The notes under the pieces: generated by a model
Databases searched by the model: none
The model's input: the letters and a program-made list of their open reading frames with translations, nothing else
Told to the model about the DNA's origin: nothing
Assembly (NCBI GenBank): GCA_964394335.1
Contig: CAYMVZ010000005.1
Location: forward strand, 1-53,688
From: CAJXCL01 sp964394335
GTDB lineage: Bacteria > Nitrospinota > Nitrospinia > CAJXCL01
Direction: 5' to 3'
DNA length: 53,688 nucleotides
Translations under genes and position numbers: made by a program
Shown: piece by piece, positions 43,228-52,871 of the stretch
Numbering within the stretch: the stretch's first letter is position 1
Layout: every line of letters starts with the position of its first letter

Positions 43228-44382
43228 TTAATACTGAAATACTTCATTAATTACTTCAATGACTCTTTCAACAGACAATTGCACCAGACAGTCGCTCACT
43301 TTGCTGTTTCCGCATCCTGTCCGGTCACAAGGCAGGCAGGATAATTCTTCCATTGCCACGGTCTTACAAAAACCGTTTCCATTATCCAATGGCGCCCACT
43401 CGGCAATGTTTGTTGGGCCAAAAATTCCAACAGTTGGTATTTTTAAAGCAGACGCTATATGCATTGGAGCAGAATCCACACCCACAAATAATTTTGCCAT
43501 TTCCAGTAAAGCTGCCAATTCCAACAATGAAGTTTTTCCGGTTAAGTCTAGTGGTTTCTTCTTGCAACGGTTTATTATTTCTTTAGAAATCTCTATATCA
43601 AGAGGTTCTGTCCCTCCAATAATAACTACAGGAAAATTAAAGTTTTTATTGAGATATTCGATTAATTCTGAAAAGCCATCGGTTCTCCATGATTTAAAGC
43701 GCCATCGTGTCGTCGGAGAAATGACAACTGGTGAAAAATTTGGTGCAGCAATTTTATAATCCTTTAATTTACTATAAAGACTTTTTCGTGATTCCTCCCC
43801 CGGATCAATGTAAAGTTGACGCTGCGATACCTCAGGATGTATCCCAATATATCTTAAAAAATCAAGGTTTCGTTCAACAGCATGGCGGGGTTTTATAGGA
43901 TAACGTATCAAATGAGTAGACAACTTTTTTTTTCCGGACATCCCTTTCTTTCCTGGATTAAGAGAAACTCTTATCCTTGCGCCGCTCAAAAATCCTAATA
44001 TTGCACCTCGATCACCGGAGTTCATATTTAACACCAAATCGTATTTCCGATTCCTTACTGCTTTTAATAAATTCCATTCCTTTCTCAAGCTTCTTTGATT
44101 GGATTTGCGGCGATCTACAATATGAATTTGTTTTATAAATTTATTATGACGGAGCAATGGTTCAGTATCCTTATATACCATTGCATCTATTTCAAATTCT
44201 TTATCCTTAAAATATTCATGCATGCATCGAAAAACAGGAGTGGTTAAAAGAACATCTCCGATATGCGCGAATTTAATAACCAAGCAGCGTTCTACATTCG
44301 AAAGATCAGGATAGTTTCCATACCGGTGTTTGAGCAAAGCTTCAGAAACAGGATGTTTATGGAACGATTTATTGTTGTTCAT
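43228..44382 (-). CDS. GT9 family glycosyltransferase (heptosyltransferase-like)
   Basis: A 384-residue GT-B enzyme of the WaaC/F/Q family. The N-terminus has VIKFAHIGDVLLTTPVFRCM, and the C-terminal half VISPTTRWRFKSW and GVDSAPMHIASALKIPTVGIFGPTN. The tail has cysteines in CLPCDRTGC like the other GT9 gene in the window. WaaQ-like activity, adding the third heptose, is a possible role. It overlaps the upstream gene by four bases, so translation is coupled. Confidence 0.92.
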   Translation of the reverse strand: MNNNKSFHKHPVSEALLKHRYGNYPDLSNVERCLVIKFAHIGDVLLTTPVFRCMHEYFKDKEFEIDAMVYKDTEPLLRHNKFIKQIHIVDRRKSNQRSLRKEWNLLKAVRNRKYDLVLNMNSGDRGAILGFLSGARIRVSLNPGKKGMSGKKKLSTHLIRYPIKPRHAVERNLDFLRYIGIHPEVSQRQLYIDPGEESRKSLYSKLKDYKIAAPNFSPVVISPTTRWRFKSWRTDGFSELIEYLNKNFNFPVVIIGGTEPLDIEISKEIINRCKKKPLDLTGKTSLLELAALLEMAKLFVGVDSAPMHIASALKIPTVGIFGPTNIAEWAPLDNGNGFCKTVAMEELSCLPCDRTGCGNSKVSDCLVQLSVERVIEVINEVFQY

Positions 44383-45281
44383 AGGACAGAAAGAATTTTA
44401 CGACAACGATGAGCATAAGTATGGTTTGATAAAATTTGACTCTGGCCTTCCTGAGCTATACAGGATGCTTCAGCGGAGTTTTTTGCATAATATAGCGCTT
44501 TTTCAACAGCTTCTTCTTCCGATTTAAATGAAACGTAATGTTGTTTTTCTTCAAACAGCTCTTCATATCCAAGACTATCATAGCTGTTAGTCAATAACAT
44601 AGCCTTCCCATTTGCCATTGTTTCAAAAACTCTCATATTGATATCCTGGCCTTTGTCGTTGTTAAAACCGGCGCCCGCGTTAAAACCAATAGTGCATAGA
44701 GCAATTTCATAAGCAACCGTTTTTCCAAACTTTTTTCTAAAATAAAAATTTGTACTCAACCCGGCTTTTTTGAAAAGCTTTTCAAAGCGACGACGGTGTT
44801 TATAAGGAGCGGCACACATGCCTATATCGTAATGATTTCTTCTTAAAATTTTTCTCAACAAACCTGTATGTATTGTAGTGGATGGTTTATAAACATGAAT
44901 GTCTTCATCCGCTGCAAGGGGGAGCCATGTTGCGTTTGAACCAAGTTCGCTTACCATATTTTTTTGAGCGACCCATATATAGTCAAACTCGTATTTTACA
45001 CAATATTCTTGATGAATTTTTAATTTATGGCAAGAATCTATACTTACATACCCTTTAGGATTTCTGTAACATTTCAAACCCGGAAAATCAACTGGTAGGC
45101 CACAATCAACCATTAACAACAAATCAGCATCCGGGAATTCCATGTCCGGCTGAGGCTGATGCGGATCAAATGGAATTTCAATAAGATCCACATCCTGTTT
45201 TTGCATTCCCTTAAAATAATAAGCTGACGCAGTGTGAGGTATTATACTGCGTAAAAAAACAACTTTATGCTTTCTTGCCAT
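44379..45281 (-). CDS. CgeB-like glycosyltransferase
   Basis: A 300-residue protein with the architecture of the CgeB/spore-maturation type GT4 family. The C-terminal half has GADxxMRVFE-type features: GFNNDKGQDINMRVFETMANGKAMLLTN, then YEELFEEKQHYVSFKSEEEAVEKALYY. The N-terminal half names no known domain but includes DLLLMVDCGLPVDFPGL, as in related enzymes. Donor and acceptor are unknown. It sits between the ABC exporter gene and the GT9 gene on one strand. Confidence 0.82.
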   Translation of the reverse strand: MARKHKVVFLRSIIPHTASAYYFKGMQKQDVDLIEIPFDPHQPQPDMEFPDADLLLMVDCGLPVDFPGLKCYRNPKGYVSIDSCHKLKIHQEYCVKYEFDYIWVAQKNMVSELGSNATWLPLAADEDIHVYKPSTTIHTGLLRKILRRNHYDIGMCAAPYKHRRRFEKLFKKAGLSTNFYFRKKFGKTVAYEIALCTIGFNAGAGFNNDKGQDINMRVFETMANGKAMLLTNSYDSLGYEELFEEKQHYVSFKSEEEAVEKALYYAKNSAEASCIAQEGQSQILSNHTYAHRCRKILSVL

Positions 45282-45315
45282 TATTTTTTTCAGTGATTTT
45301 TGGTGGCAGAATAAA

Positions 45316-47058
45316 CTAATTTTTTGAGGTTGTCACTTCTTCCTGACCCCGGAACTGAATTTCATAAAGTCTTTGATAAAGGCCTTCTTTCGCGAGAAGT
45401 TCTTCATGCGTGCCAGACTCTACAATTTTCCCCCTTTCCATAACAATGATCATATCCGCTTTTCTTACTGTGGAAAGCCGATGGGCAATGACGAGAGTGG
45501 TTCTGTTCTCCATAAGATTTTCGAGTGCATTCTGAATTATCACTTCAGACTTGGTATCAAGGGACGAGGTTGCTTCATCAAGAATTAATATCGGTGGGTT
45601 TTTAAGAATTGCTCTCGCAATAGATAACCTTTGTTTCTGTCCGCCTGAAAGTTTTACCCCTCTTTCTCCAACTACAGCATCATAGCCATGTGGAAATTCC
45701 AGAATAAACTCATGAGCGTAAGCTGCTTTTGCGGCGAGAATGACATCTTTCTCATTTGATTCCGGCTTGCCGTATTTAATGTTATTCAGAACAGTCTCAT
45801 TAAAAAGTATAACGTCCTGGCTAACAATTCCGAACAGCGATCTAAGGGATTTTAAAGTTACTGTTGATATATCCATGCCATCTATATAAATTGAGCCTTC
45901 ATCAGGCATATAAAATCTTGGAAGCATGTTAATAAGGGTTGTTTTCCCGGCGCCGCTTTGTCCAACAACTGCGATTATCATGCCTCTGTTAATTGCAAAG
46001 CTTATATTATCTAATGCTTTGTTTTTTGCGGAAGGATACGTAAATAATACACCATCGAATTTAATTTCCCCTTTGAATGAATTGATATTATTCGTTCCGT
46101 CTTTCTCTCTTTCTGCAGAAAGCAAACTAAAGATCCTTTGAAGAGGTGCTCTGGCTTTCTGGATACCATTATTTACTTTTGCAAGTCTCTTAGCCGGTGT
46201 GTAGAGCATAAAGATTGCCGTAAGAAAAGAGAAAAAATCTCCGGGTGTTATGACATCCTCAATTATAAGTTTTCCTCCGTACCACATGACAAAAGCTATG
46301 CCTAACCCGGCTACAGATTCCATCATCAATGAAGCAAGTTCTGAAACTCTTACAGACCGCATATTCTCTCTGTAATAATCTTTATTTTTATTTTTAAAAA
46401 GTTCAGTTTCATCGGCTTCCTTGACAAATGCTTTAATCATTTTTATTCCCGAAAAACTCTCATGAAGGATTTCTGTAATGATGGAGATTTTTTCCTGGGC
46501 ACGCTGGCTTATGCGTTTTAATCTTTTTCCAAGTACGCCTACACCATAAAAAGCTGTTGGAAGTCCCACAAGGGCTATTAGTGTTAGATCCCAGCGACGG
46601 TAGAGGGCAACACCTGTAAGAGCTATAAGAGAAGCGCTCTCGATTAGCAAATCTTTAATAGCTAAAGATACTACTGACTGGAGTACGCCTGTGTCATTTA
46701 CAACTTTAGACATTAATGAACCGCTTGAGTTTTTACTAAAGTATGTCATAGGTAATTTAATTATGTGCTGGTAAAGCCGGTTTCTCAGGTCCATAACCAT
46801 CTTTTGCGATGCCGACCTCATAAGGTATTCATGCAGATAAACAAAGGCCCCCTTTGCAATGAAAACAGTAAATACAGCATATGGAAGAAGCATAAGCATG
46901 GAAATATTTTTCTTTTGAAGAAGGCTGTCCAGGGCCGGTTTCACAAGCCATGCAAGAGACGCATTTAGAGCGGATATAATGATACCAATCACGCCGGCAA
47001 TAGCAACTCTTTTCCAGTATGGCTTAACTAAATGAAAAATTGTTCTGTAGTCTTTCAT
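45316..47058 (-). CDS. MsbA-like lipid A/lipid-linked glycan ABC exporter
   Basis: A 580-residue half transporter: an N-terminal six-helix membrane domain (about 15-310) and a C-terminal ATPase. Walker A is VVGQSGAGKTT, the signature LSGGQKQRLSIARAIL, Walker B ILILDEATSS, and the H-loop is IAHRLST. The opening HLVKPYWKRVAIAG and length match MsbA, which flips the lipid A-core across the inner membrane. It heads the minus-strand glycosyltransferase run, 34 bases upstream of the CgeB-like gene. The msbA name is likely, but other lipid exporters of the family are not excluded. Confidence 0.9.
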   Translation of the reverse strand: MKDYRTIFHLVKPYWKRVAIAGVIGIIISALNASLAWLVKPALDSLLQKKNISMLMLLPYAVFTVFIAKGAFVYLHEYLMRSASQKMVMDLRNRLYQHIIKLPMTYFSKNSSGSLMSKVVNDTGVLQSVVSLAIKDLLIESASLIALTGVALYRRWDLTLIALVGLPTAFYGVGVLGKRLKRISQRAQEKISIITEILHESFSGIKMIKAFVKEADETELFKNKNKDYYRENMRSVRVSELASLMMESVAGLGIAFVMWYGGKLIIEDVITPGDFFSFLTAIFMLYTPAKRLAKVNNGIQKARAPLQRIFSLLSAEREKDGTNNINSFKGEIKFDGVLFTYPSAKNKALDNISFAINRGMIIAVVGQSGAGKTTLINMLPRFYMPDEGSIYIDGMDISTVTLKSLRSLFGIVSQDVILFNETVLNNIKYGKPESNEKDVILAAKAAYAHEFILEFPHGYDAVVGERGVKLSGGQKQRLSIARAILKNPPILILDEATSSLDTKSEVIIQNALENLMENRTTLVIAHRLSTVRKADMIIVMERGKIVESGTHEELLAKEGLYQRLYEIQFRGQEEVTTSKN

Positions 47059-47207
47059 TTGCTGTTTCTGATTTATTCGCGCGCAATTTAAGATATTTAT
47101 TGCTTTAAAGCAATAAAAAATATTTGATTATAACATACCTTTAAGAAGCCTCAATGGGACGACCTGAGATTAGAAGTAAAATGGTTTAAAAAAATTGAAA
47201 TATTGAG

Positions 47208-49985
47208 CTAAGTTTTTTTTGGTTCCCATCCTTTTTCACGTGTAATTTTGAGTATTGCTGGAAGGATTGTTAAAGAGGAGATCATGCAGCATCCTACTCC
47301 TATGGTTAATAAAACGCCGATGCTGTGAATTCCTCTGTGTGAAGCGACCATAAGGCTGCCAAAGCCAATCATTGTGGTCAACGAACTCAGTATGACAGCT
47401 TTTCCCGTGCTCTTGTAAACCGGGGAAACCAAACTATCTTTATCATCTCTGTACCGGTGGACGATATGTATACCGTTATCAACACCGATTCCAATAATGA
47501 GAGGCAGAATGACGAGATTTGCAAGATTAAATGGAAGATCAAACAGTCCCATCAGGCCGAGAGTCCATAAAGTTCCGAGTGCCAATGGTAGAATGGCCAG
47601 CATAGTACAACGCCAATCCCTGAAAGATATCCAGACGAACAATAAAATAGCTATTAACGCATAAATCCCCCCCTTGATGTATCCCTCCTTCATAAGACGG
47701 CTGGACTCGCTTGCTGTTATTGCTGTGCCTGTAGCGTTGGGGTCAATTGACCAGATATCTGAAATAAACTTTTCCATTGGTTCTCTATCATAAATATTCA
47801 TTTTTGGAAATACCTGGAGGAGAAATTTTTTAGTTTTGCCGATAAAACGTTCTTTTAGATTGTCAGGGATATTGCTAATCACTATTTTTTCCGGATTAAG
47901 GGCCTCTCTAAACGTTTTCATTTTTTTATTAAAATCAGTAAATAGAATGATTTGGTACTTATTCAAACTCTCTTCCACGAATGTTTTTTTTTGCCGTTTT
48001 ACTAAATAATTAAAATCAGAAATTAATTCTCTGATTTTTTTAATAGACTTGGCTTGAGGTTTACGTTCCTCCTTCCAGCTATCTTTGTTCTCATTTCTCA
48101 TTTTAAAATTAATTTTATTCAGGATATTGCTTAAACTATTTAAATCCACAGGGTTGCTATCCTTGCTTGGATCAGGAAATTTGCTGAATGAACGAGAAAT
48201 CTCTTTAATGATATTGATTTTTTCTGCCTGTTGATCAGGTACGATAGAAGCGATACTGCTCACGACATTAACTGATGGAAGAGATTCGAGGTCTTTTTTT
48301 GTTGAAAGAACTTCGTCAAATGAATTTACAATTACAGCCCCATACCAGGCGGATCGATCTGAATGATTTAATATTTTCATCTCATAATCTACTGACTCTA
48401 AACCTGAGGCTTGAAGGTTTAGAATGTTGTAGTCAAAGCGGATATTTCTGATAAAAAAAATGGATAAAAAGGTGATGAAAGAGCCCAAAAGAATTAAATT
48501 GAGAGGTTTTTTCAGCAATAAATCAAAAAATGGATGTACGATCTTTTGTGACAGATTATAGTCGAATGCAAACTTTTTAGACAATTTTTGTACCCAATGA
48601 GTATTTTTTACACGTACCTTAATTATTATCATAGCCGGTAAAAGAGTAATTGTGGCTATCAGGCAAATAATGATACCTGTTCCGGCTATAAATCCCAGTT
48701 CAGCAATACCCTTGAAATCGGTAAAAATAGTTGCCATAAAAGCAAATGATGTAGTAATAGCTCCTGCAATAACTCCCTTTCCTGTCCCAATAAGTGAGTT
48801 GGTGATGGAATTTGTCACATTGCTTCCAAGTGTTTGTTCTTCCTGAAACCTTGTAATAAAATGAATGCTAAAATCTATACCAAGCCCGATTAGAATAGTC
48901 GTAAAAACTACCGATAATATGTTTAAGTGACCAACAGTTAATGTGGTAAAACCAAGAGACCAGCATAGCGAAATAACTAATGTAAAAACTGCGATAATTG
49001 GCAGGATGAGTCTTTTTAAAGAAATGATAAAAAGGAGAGAGACACCTGCTAATGAAATCAAAGAGGCTCTGACCATATCATTACTTGTCGTCACCATCTC
49101 ATCGGAAGCTAAAGCGGTGGGGCCGGTAACACCGGCAATGACGCCGGGATACTTATCCTGTAATTTTTTTATATAATTTCGAGTAAGCTTTATTGGGCCG
49201 ACAGCTCTGGCAAAATCAGACTGATTTTCTTCCGGACTTATGAAAATATAATAAAACTTTTTCTCTTTTGAAGTGAGATACCCTTCTTCATCTATTTCTC
49301 CTTTTTTCTTAATAAAAAAACTATTCCAAAAGGATGAAAAGTCATTCTCACCCTTTAAGTGACCCACCGTTTCTTCCAGAATGGATTCAACCAGTGTTAA
49401 ATCTAATGGATTATCTAAATTTTTTTCATCACTTTTTTCATTCCCTCCAAAAAAATCCGAGATTATTGTCCCAACCATGGCCTTACTGATCTCCTTATTA
49501 ACCTGTTTGAAAAATGATTCAAGACCTGGGTTTTTAATAAGGCTGTTGATAAAAGAACTATTTGATTTTATTTTATCCACTAAAGCATCAAGATCATTTG
49601 GGCTGAGAAAGAGGAGTTTTTTGCTTTTAAAAAAATCTGTATCAATTTTATAAAAAACATCCTGAAATTTATCAGGATTGGAATGGAAAAAATGCGCAAG
49701 ATCTTCTACAAAATCTTTTACTCTCTCCTTGTTCGATCCTTCTATTGCCACAACTAACCCATCAGAATCTTTAAACTCCTTGCGGAATTTTTGGTAGTCT
49801 TGATAGTACTTGGCATGAGGTGAAATAAGGTCATTCCGGTTGGTTAAAAATTTAAGATTATCAATTGTGTAATGGATAGAAAATAGTGCCAGAAGAATTG
49901 AAGATATTAGGATAAAGTAAGGATGTTTGCCAACAAAAGTTGAGATAGCCTCTAAAATTTTATTCTTGAAATTTTTGTGGAACAT
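47208..49985 (-). CDS. RND/MMPL superfamily lipid transporter (HpnN-like)
   Basis: A 925-residue transporter with two similar halves, each having one leading membrane segment, a large periplasmic loop and a five-helix bundle, about 12 spans in total. Signature segments are LIGLGIDFSIHFITRF in the first half and IIGIGVDNGIHIVHRY in the second. The opening HPYFILISSILLALFS and the LQASGLESVDYEMKI region fit the hopanoid-transport group HpnN, which moves lipids to the outer membrane. No hopanoid biosynthesis gene is visible nearby, so a different lipid substrate is possible. The ribosome site is not obvious. Confidence 0.88.
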   Translation of the reverse strand: MFHKNFKNKILEAISTFVGKHPYFILISSILLALFSIHYTIDNLKFLTNRNDLISPHAKYYQDYQKFRKEFKDSDGLVVAIEGSNKERVKDFVEDLAHFFHSNPDKFQDVFYKIDTDFFKSKKLLFLSPNDLDALVDKIKSNSSFINSLIKNPGLESFFKQVNKEISKAMVGTIISDFFGGNEKSDEKNLDNPLDLTLVESILEETVGHLKGENDFSSFWNSFFIKKKGEIDEEGYLTSKEKKFYYIFISPEENQSDFARAVGPIKLTRNYIKKLQDKYPGVIAGVTGPTALASDEMVTTSNDMVRASLISLAGVSLLFIISLKRLILPIIAVFTLVISLCWSLGFTTLTVGHLNILSVVFTTILIGLGIDFSIHFITRFQEEQTLGSNVTNSITNSLIGTGKGVIAGAITTSFAFMATIFTDFKGIAELGFIAGTGIIICLIATITLLPAMIIIKVRVKNTHWVQKLSKKFAFDYNLSQKIVHPFFDLLLKKPLNLILLGSFITFLSIFFIRNIRFDYNILNLQASGLESVDYEMKILNHSDRSAWYGAVIVNSFDEVLSTKKDLESLPSVNVVSSIASIVPDQQAEKINIIKEISRSFSKFPDPSKDSNPVDLNSLSNILNKINFKMRNENKDSWKEERKPQAKSIKKIRELISDFNYLVKRQKKTFVEESLNKYQIILFTDFNKKMKTFREALNPEKIVISNIPDNLKERFIGKTKKFLLQVFPKMNIYDREPMEKFISDIWSIDPNATGTAITASESSRLMKEGYIKGGIYALIAILLFVWISFRDWRCTMLAILPLALGTLWTLGLMGLFDLPFNLANLVILPLIIGIGVDNGIHIVHRYRDDKDSLVSPVYKSTGKAVILSSLTTMIGFGSLMVASHRGIHSIGVLLTIGVGCCMISSLTILPAILKITREKGWEPKKT

Positions 49986-50442
49986 TTGCTTCGATCACAA
50001 CAGGGAAAATACTCCTTCGACGGACTCATAGCGACAATGTCATGGTGAGCCTTTGGCGTGAGCTCAGTCGAACGCTTTCCGAACCATCAAATTGCGGACT
50101 TCAGATTCTTGAAGAAAAATCTAAAGTTATTATTCAATTAATTCCACTTCCTTGCTGGTTCAAATCTCTTGGTAGAGACTTCAAACCCTGATTGCACTAA
50201 TTTTATTGCTTTTATTACTTGAAAGGGTTTAGCAAACGCATATTACACTCAGGGAGTGTCTATTGCCTACATTGGTTTCAAGCATCCATGGTCTCAATCC
50301 TTAGGGTGGTTTTCTTTTAGCCATCCAATTTTACCATTATGGTACAATTGTGAAGATTCCGATTAGTTTGCTAAGGGGAGCTCCAATATTTTTGTTTGTC
50401 ATAAGAAAAATTGATGGAGCGAGCTTCTAAACAGTAAATCTT
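49986..50442. other. Intergenic region with two small repeat stretches
   Basis: 457 bases between two minus-strand genes. Near 50014-50076 is an imperfect palindrome of the TTCGAC...GTCGAA type with a GAGCTCAGTCGAAC end, frequent in bacterial intergenic DNA. At 50271-50353 lies copy 2 of the dispersed hairpin element. No gene is seen. Confidence 0.55.
50271..50353. repeat. Dispersed hairpin element, copy 2
   Basis: Partner of 4482-4567. Shared blocks include CATCCATGG, CTCAA and CATCCAA-type stretches, with the hairpin AATTTTACC (50327-50335) and GGTACAATT (50341-50349) at the same relative place and one internal mismatch. Confidence 0.6.
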
Positions 50443-51390
50443 TTATACTTCCAGTGTCAGCCCTTCACGCGCAAGAATCACTTCACATTGATGCTCGGTA
50501 TTCTTTTTTATAAATTTTATTGTTTTATTCAGAATATCTTGTAATACACAATCATCATTGGTAGGGTCATGATGAAATAAAATCAGCTTTTTTACCTTAG
50601 CTGCCATAGCAATTTCAGCTCCAATAAGTGATGAACTATGTCCCCAATCTTCTTTATCTAATGCATCGGACAATGTGTACATTGCATCAAAAATCAAAAT
50701 ATCACTTTCATAAAAAAAATCGAGATATTTTTTTAAACCCTTATCGGTAATATCTTTATATTCCGAGTCAGTAGCATACACAACTTTCTTCCCTTCATGC
50801 TCTATACGATATCCATATGATCCTCCAGGATGATGAAGATCTATTGGAGTAATAGTGCAATCACCAAGGACAAAACCTTGTTTGGGTTTGATAGGATGAA
50901 ATTCTATATTGGCAGAAAGAGATTCAAGGTGTACGGGGAAATGGAGAGGATTATGCTGATTTTTAAAACGATCTTCCATGTTTGGGTGGCAGCTGTAAAT
51001 ATGAATAGAATTACCTTTTATGTAAGCAGGAACAAAAAAAGGGAATCCCATTATGTGATCCCAATGGGTATGACTCAAAAAGAGATGAAGGGTTCCTTCT
51101 CCTTTCGCAAATTCGCCGGACATTAATTCTTGACCTAATATTCTTATCCCTGTACCGGAATCAAATACCATAATTTTATTTGATGCTCGGATTTCTACGC
51201 AAGCAGTGTTCCCGCCTGTAGTCCCCAGTGAATCAACAGGGAGACTATTAATGAAATCTTCGATCTGGTTTTCTTTGATGATTTTTTCTTTGACAGCTTT
51301 CTTTAGAACATCCGTTACCTTATAACGAATTTCTGAATTGGATATGGGGGCTGGGATGGAACCCCGGACTCCCCAGAAAGTTAATTTCAT
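50443..51390 (-). CDS. Metallo-beta-lactamase-fold hydrolase
   Basis: A 315-residue cytoplasmic MBL-fold protein, related to RNase Z/PhnP-like or cyclic-nucleotide phosphodiesterase-type enzymes. It begins MKLTFWGVRGSIPAP, common in this group. The metal motif HTHWDH is complete at residues 107-112. Later features are GYRIEHEGKKVVYATDSEY and LFHHDPTNDD. All usual ligands appear present, unlike the exported MBL protein at the left edge of the window. The true substrate is unknown. It sits alone, transcribed away from the lpt cluster. Confidence 0.9.
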   Translation of the reverse strand: MKLTFWGVRGSIPAPISNSEIRYKVTDVLKKAVKEKIIKENQIEDFINSLPVDSLGTTGGNTACVEIRASNKIMVFDSGTGIRILGQELMSGEFAKGEGTLHLFLSHTHWDHIMGFPFFVPAYIKGNSIHIYSCHPNMEDRFKNQHNPLHFPVHLESLSANIEFHPIKPKQGFVLGDCTITPIDLHHPGGSYGYRIEHEGKKVVYATDSEYKDITDKGLKKYLDFFYESDILIFDAMYTLSDALDKEDWGHSSSLIGAEIAMAAKVKKLILFHHDPTNDDCVLQDILNKTIKFIKKNTEHQCEVILAREGLTLEV

Positions 51391-51550
51391 GCTAATTCCT
51401 CTAATAAGAAGTATTTAGAAACAAATTACATTATTTTTCTTTTATTTTCAATTATATTCTCAAGCTGGAAATTTAGTATTGGATGTTAGAAAAAAATTAT
51501 TATAGTATAGTTAAAGATCATAAAACTATTCTTTCTAAAGGAGGAATGTC

Positions 51551-51721
51551 ATGGCAATTGATAAGGAACTATTAGACATTTTGGCATGCCCAAAATGCAA
51601 AGGGGATATTTATCTCACAAAAGAAGGTGATGGCTTAATCTGTGATAAATGCAAATTAAAATATGAAATTAAAGACGATATTCCTATTATGTTAATCGAT
51701 GAAGCAATTAAAATTAACTGA
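51551..51721 (+). CDS. Trm112-like (UPF0434/YcaR) zinc-ribbon protein
   Basis: A 56-residue protein from ATG 51551 behind AAAGGAGGAATGTC, a strong ribosome site. CPKC (13-16) and CDKC (31-34) form a zinc ribbon, and DIPIMLIDEA at the end is diagnostic for the Trm112-like UPF0434 family. In proteobacteria this gene often sits near lipid A or KDO genes (kdsB, lpxK), while Trm112 homologues in archaea and eukaryotes activate methyltransferases. Here it precedes lptC by 15 bases and is probably the first gene of the lpt operon. The exact function in bacteria is unclear. Confidence 0.92.
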   Translation: MAIDKELLDILACPKCKGDIYLTKEGDGLICDKCKLKYEIKDDIPIMLIDEAIKIN

Positions 51722-51736
51722 TAATTAATAAGAGAA

Positions 51737-52309
51737 ATGAAAACTAAAAAACTGCTGAAAAAACTGTTGCTTTTGGTTTCGCTTTCTTTCATTATTTTAA
51801 TGACGGTTTTTTTAGTTAGAAATAGAAACAAATTTCCAAAATCATTTAATGTCGAGATTGTTAAAACCGGTATAAATGTAAGTATTGAAGATTTCCATTT
51901 AATTGAAGAGAAAGAGGGGGAAAAGCAGTGGGAGTTAAATGCCGATAAAGCTGAAGTTGTTAATTCAAAAGGAATTACACGCCTTAGGAATATCGAGATG
52001 AATTTTTTTCAAAAAAATGGAGATGAACTCTTTGTTTCTGCCGATAAAGGAATTATTCAGAACAGCAATAACAATATTGAGTTGATAGGAAATATTAAGG
52101 TTTCAAACCTTGATGGATACAAGTTAACAACAGAAAACCTGAAATGGACGTCTGATAAAAAAACAATCCAAACGGATGAAGAAATAGAAATCAGCGGTGA
52201 GGATTTGGATATTACTGGGAAAAGAATGACAGTTGATGTGGAAAAAGAAATTTTTGAAATATTCGGCGGTGTTAGAGTCCTATATTATGGAATAAAAAAT
52301 GGGGTTTAA
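51737..52309 (+). CDS. lptC: LPS export protein LptC
   Basis: A 190-residue bitopic protein. Residues about 8-27 are the single membrane helix (LLLLVSLSFIILMTVFLV); the rest is the beta-jellyroll periplasmic domain, with DFHLIEEKEGEKQWELNADKAE near the start and later repeats of similar strands. LptC takes LPS from LptBFG and passes it to LptA. It follows the zinc-ribbon gene by 15 bases and precedes lptA by 24. Similarity to E. coli LptC is low as usual for this family, but gene order makes the assignment secure. Confidence 0.92.
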   Translation: MKTKKLLKKLLLLVSLSFIILMTVFLVRNRNKFPKSFNVEIVKTGINVSIEDFHLIEEKEGEKQWELNADKAEVVNSKGITRLRNIEMNFFQKNGDELFVSADKGIIQNSNNNIELIGNIKVSNLDGYKLTTENLKWTSDKKTIQTDEEIEISGEDLDITGKRMTVDVEKEIFEIFGGVRVLYYGIKNGV

Positions 52310-52333
52310 AATCATCTTAATTAAGAAAGATTC

Positions 52334-52843
52334 ATGATGACCTTTAACAAAATATCTAAAGTGCTATTAGTCATTTGTATTATTTTCCCATCTCTTGGTT
52401 CTGCGGAAAAATTTTCAAAAGAGAAAAAAAATAACCGCCCCATAGAAATAACAGCCGAGAAGATGACTTCCGACAAAAAATCCAATCAAATTATTTTCAT
52501 TGGAAATGTGGTTGCAAAACAGGATAAGTTAACTATTTTTTCTGATAAGATGACCGTTTATAATAATAAGAAAAACAGAAAATTAAAAAAAATTGTTGCC
52601 CAGGGAAATGTGAAAATTGAAAAAGGAGAAAGATTTGCTTCAGGGGACCGTGCAGTTTATATTGAAAAAGAGGAGAAAATTGTTTTAACGGGAAATCCTC
52701 ACGCATGGGAAAATGATAACGAAATAGTTGCGACAGAAATGATTTTTTTGGTAAAAGAAGATAAATTTATTGTCAAAGGGAGTAAAGAAAAAAAAATAAA
52801 ATTGACTTTATACCCTGACCAGAAAAACAAGAAAGATGAATAG
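52334..52843 (+). CDS. lptA: LPS export protein LptA
   Basis: A 169-residue periplasmic OstA-fold protein. A signal peptide runs to about residue 24 (ICIIFPSLGSA), then the repeated beta-strand pattern RPIEITAEKMTSD, IIFIGNVVAKQD, LTIFSDKMTVYNN and IVAQGNVKIEKG, with GDRAVYI. LptA oligomers bridge the periplasm and carry LPS to LptD. The stop is 28 bases before the lptB start. Confidence 0.95.
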   Translation: MMTFNKISKVLLVICIIFPSLGSAEKFSKEKKNNRPIEITAEKMTSDKKSNQIIFIGNVVAKQDKLTIFSDKMTVYNNKKNRKLKKIVAQGNVKIEKGERFASGDRAVYIEKEEKIVLTGNPHAWENDNEIVATEMIFLVKEDKFIVKGSKEKKIKLTLYPDQKNKKDE

Positions 52844-52871
52844 CTTTTTCTAAGTAGGAGGTTAAATAAGA

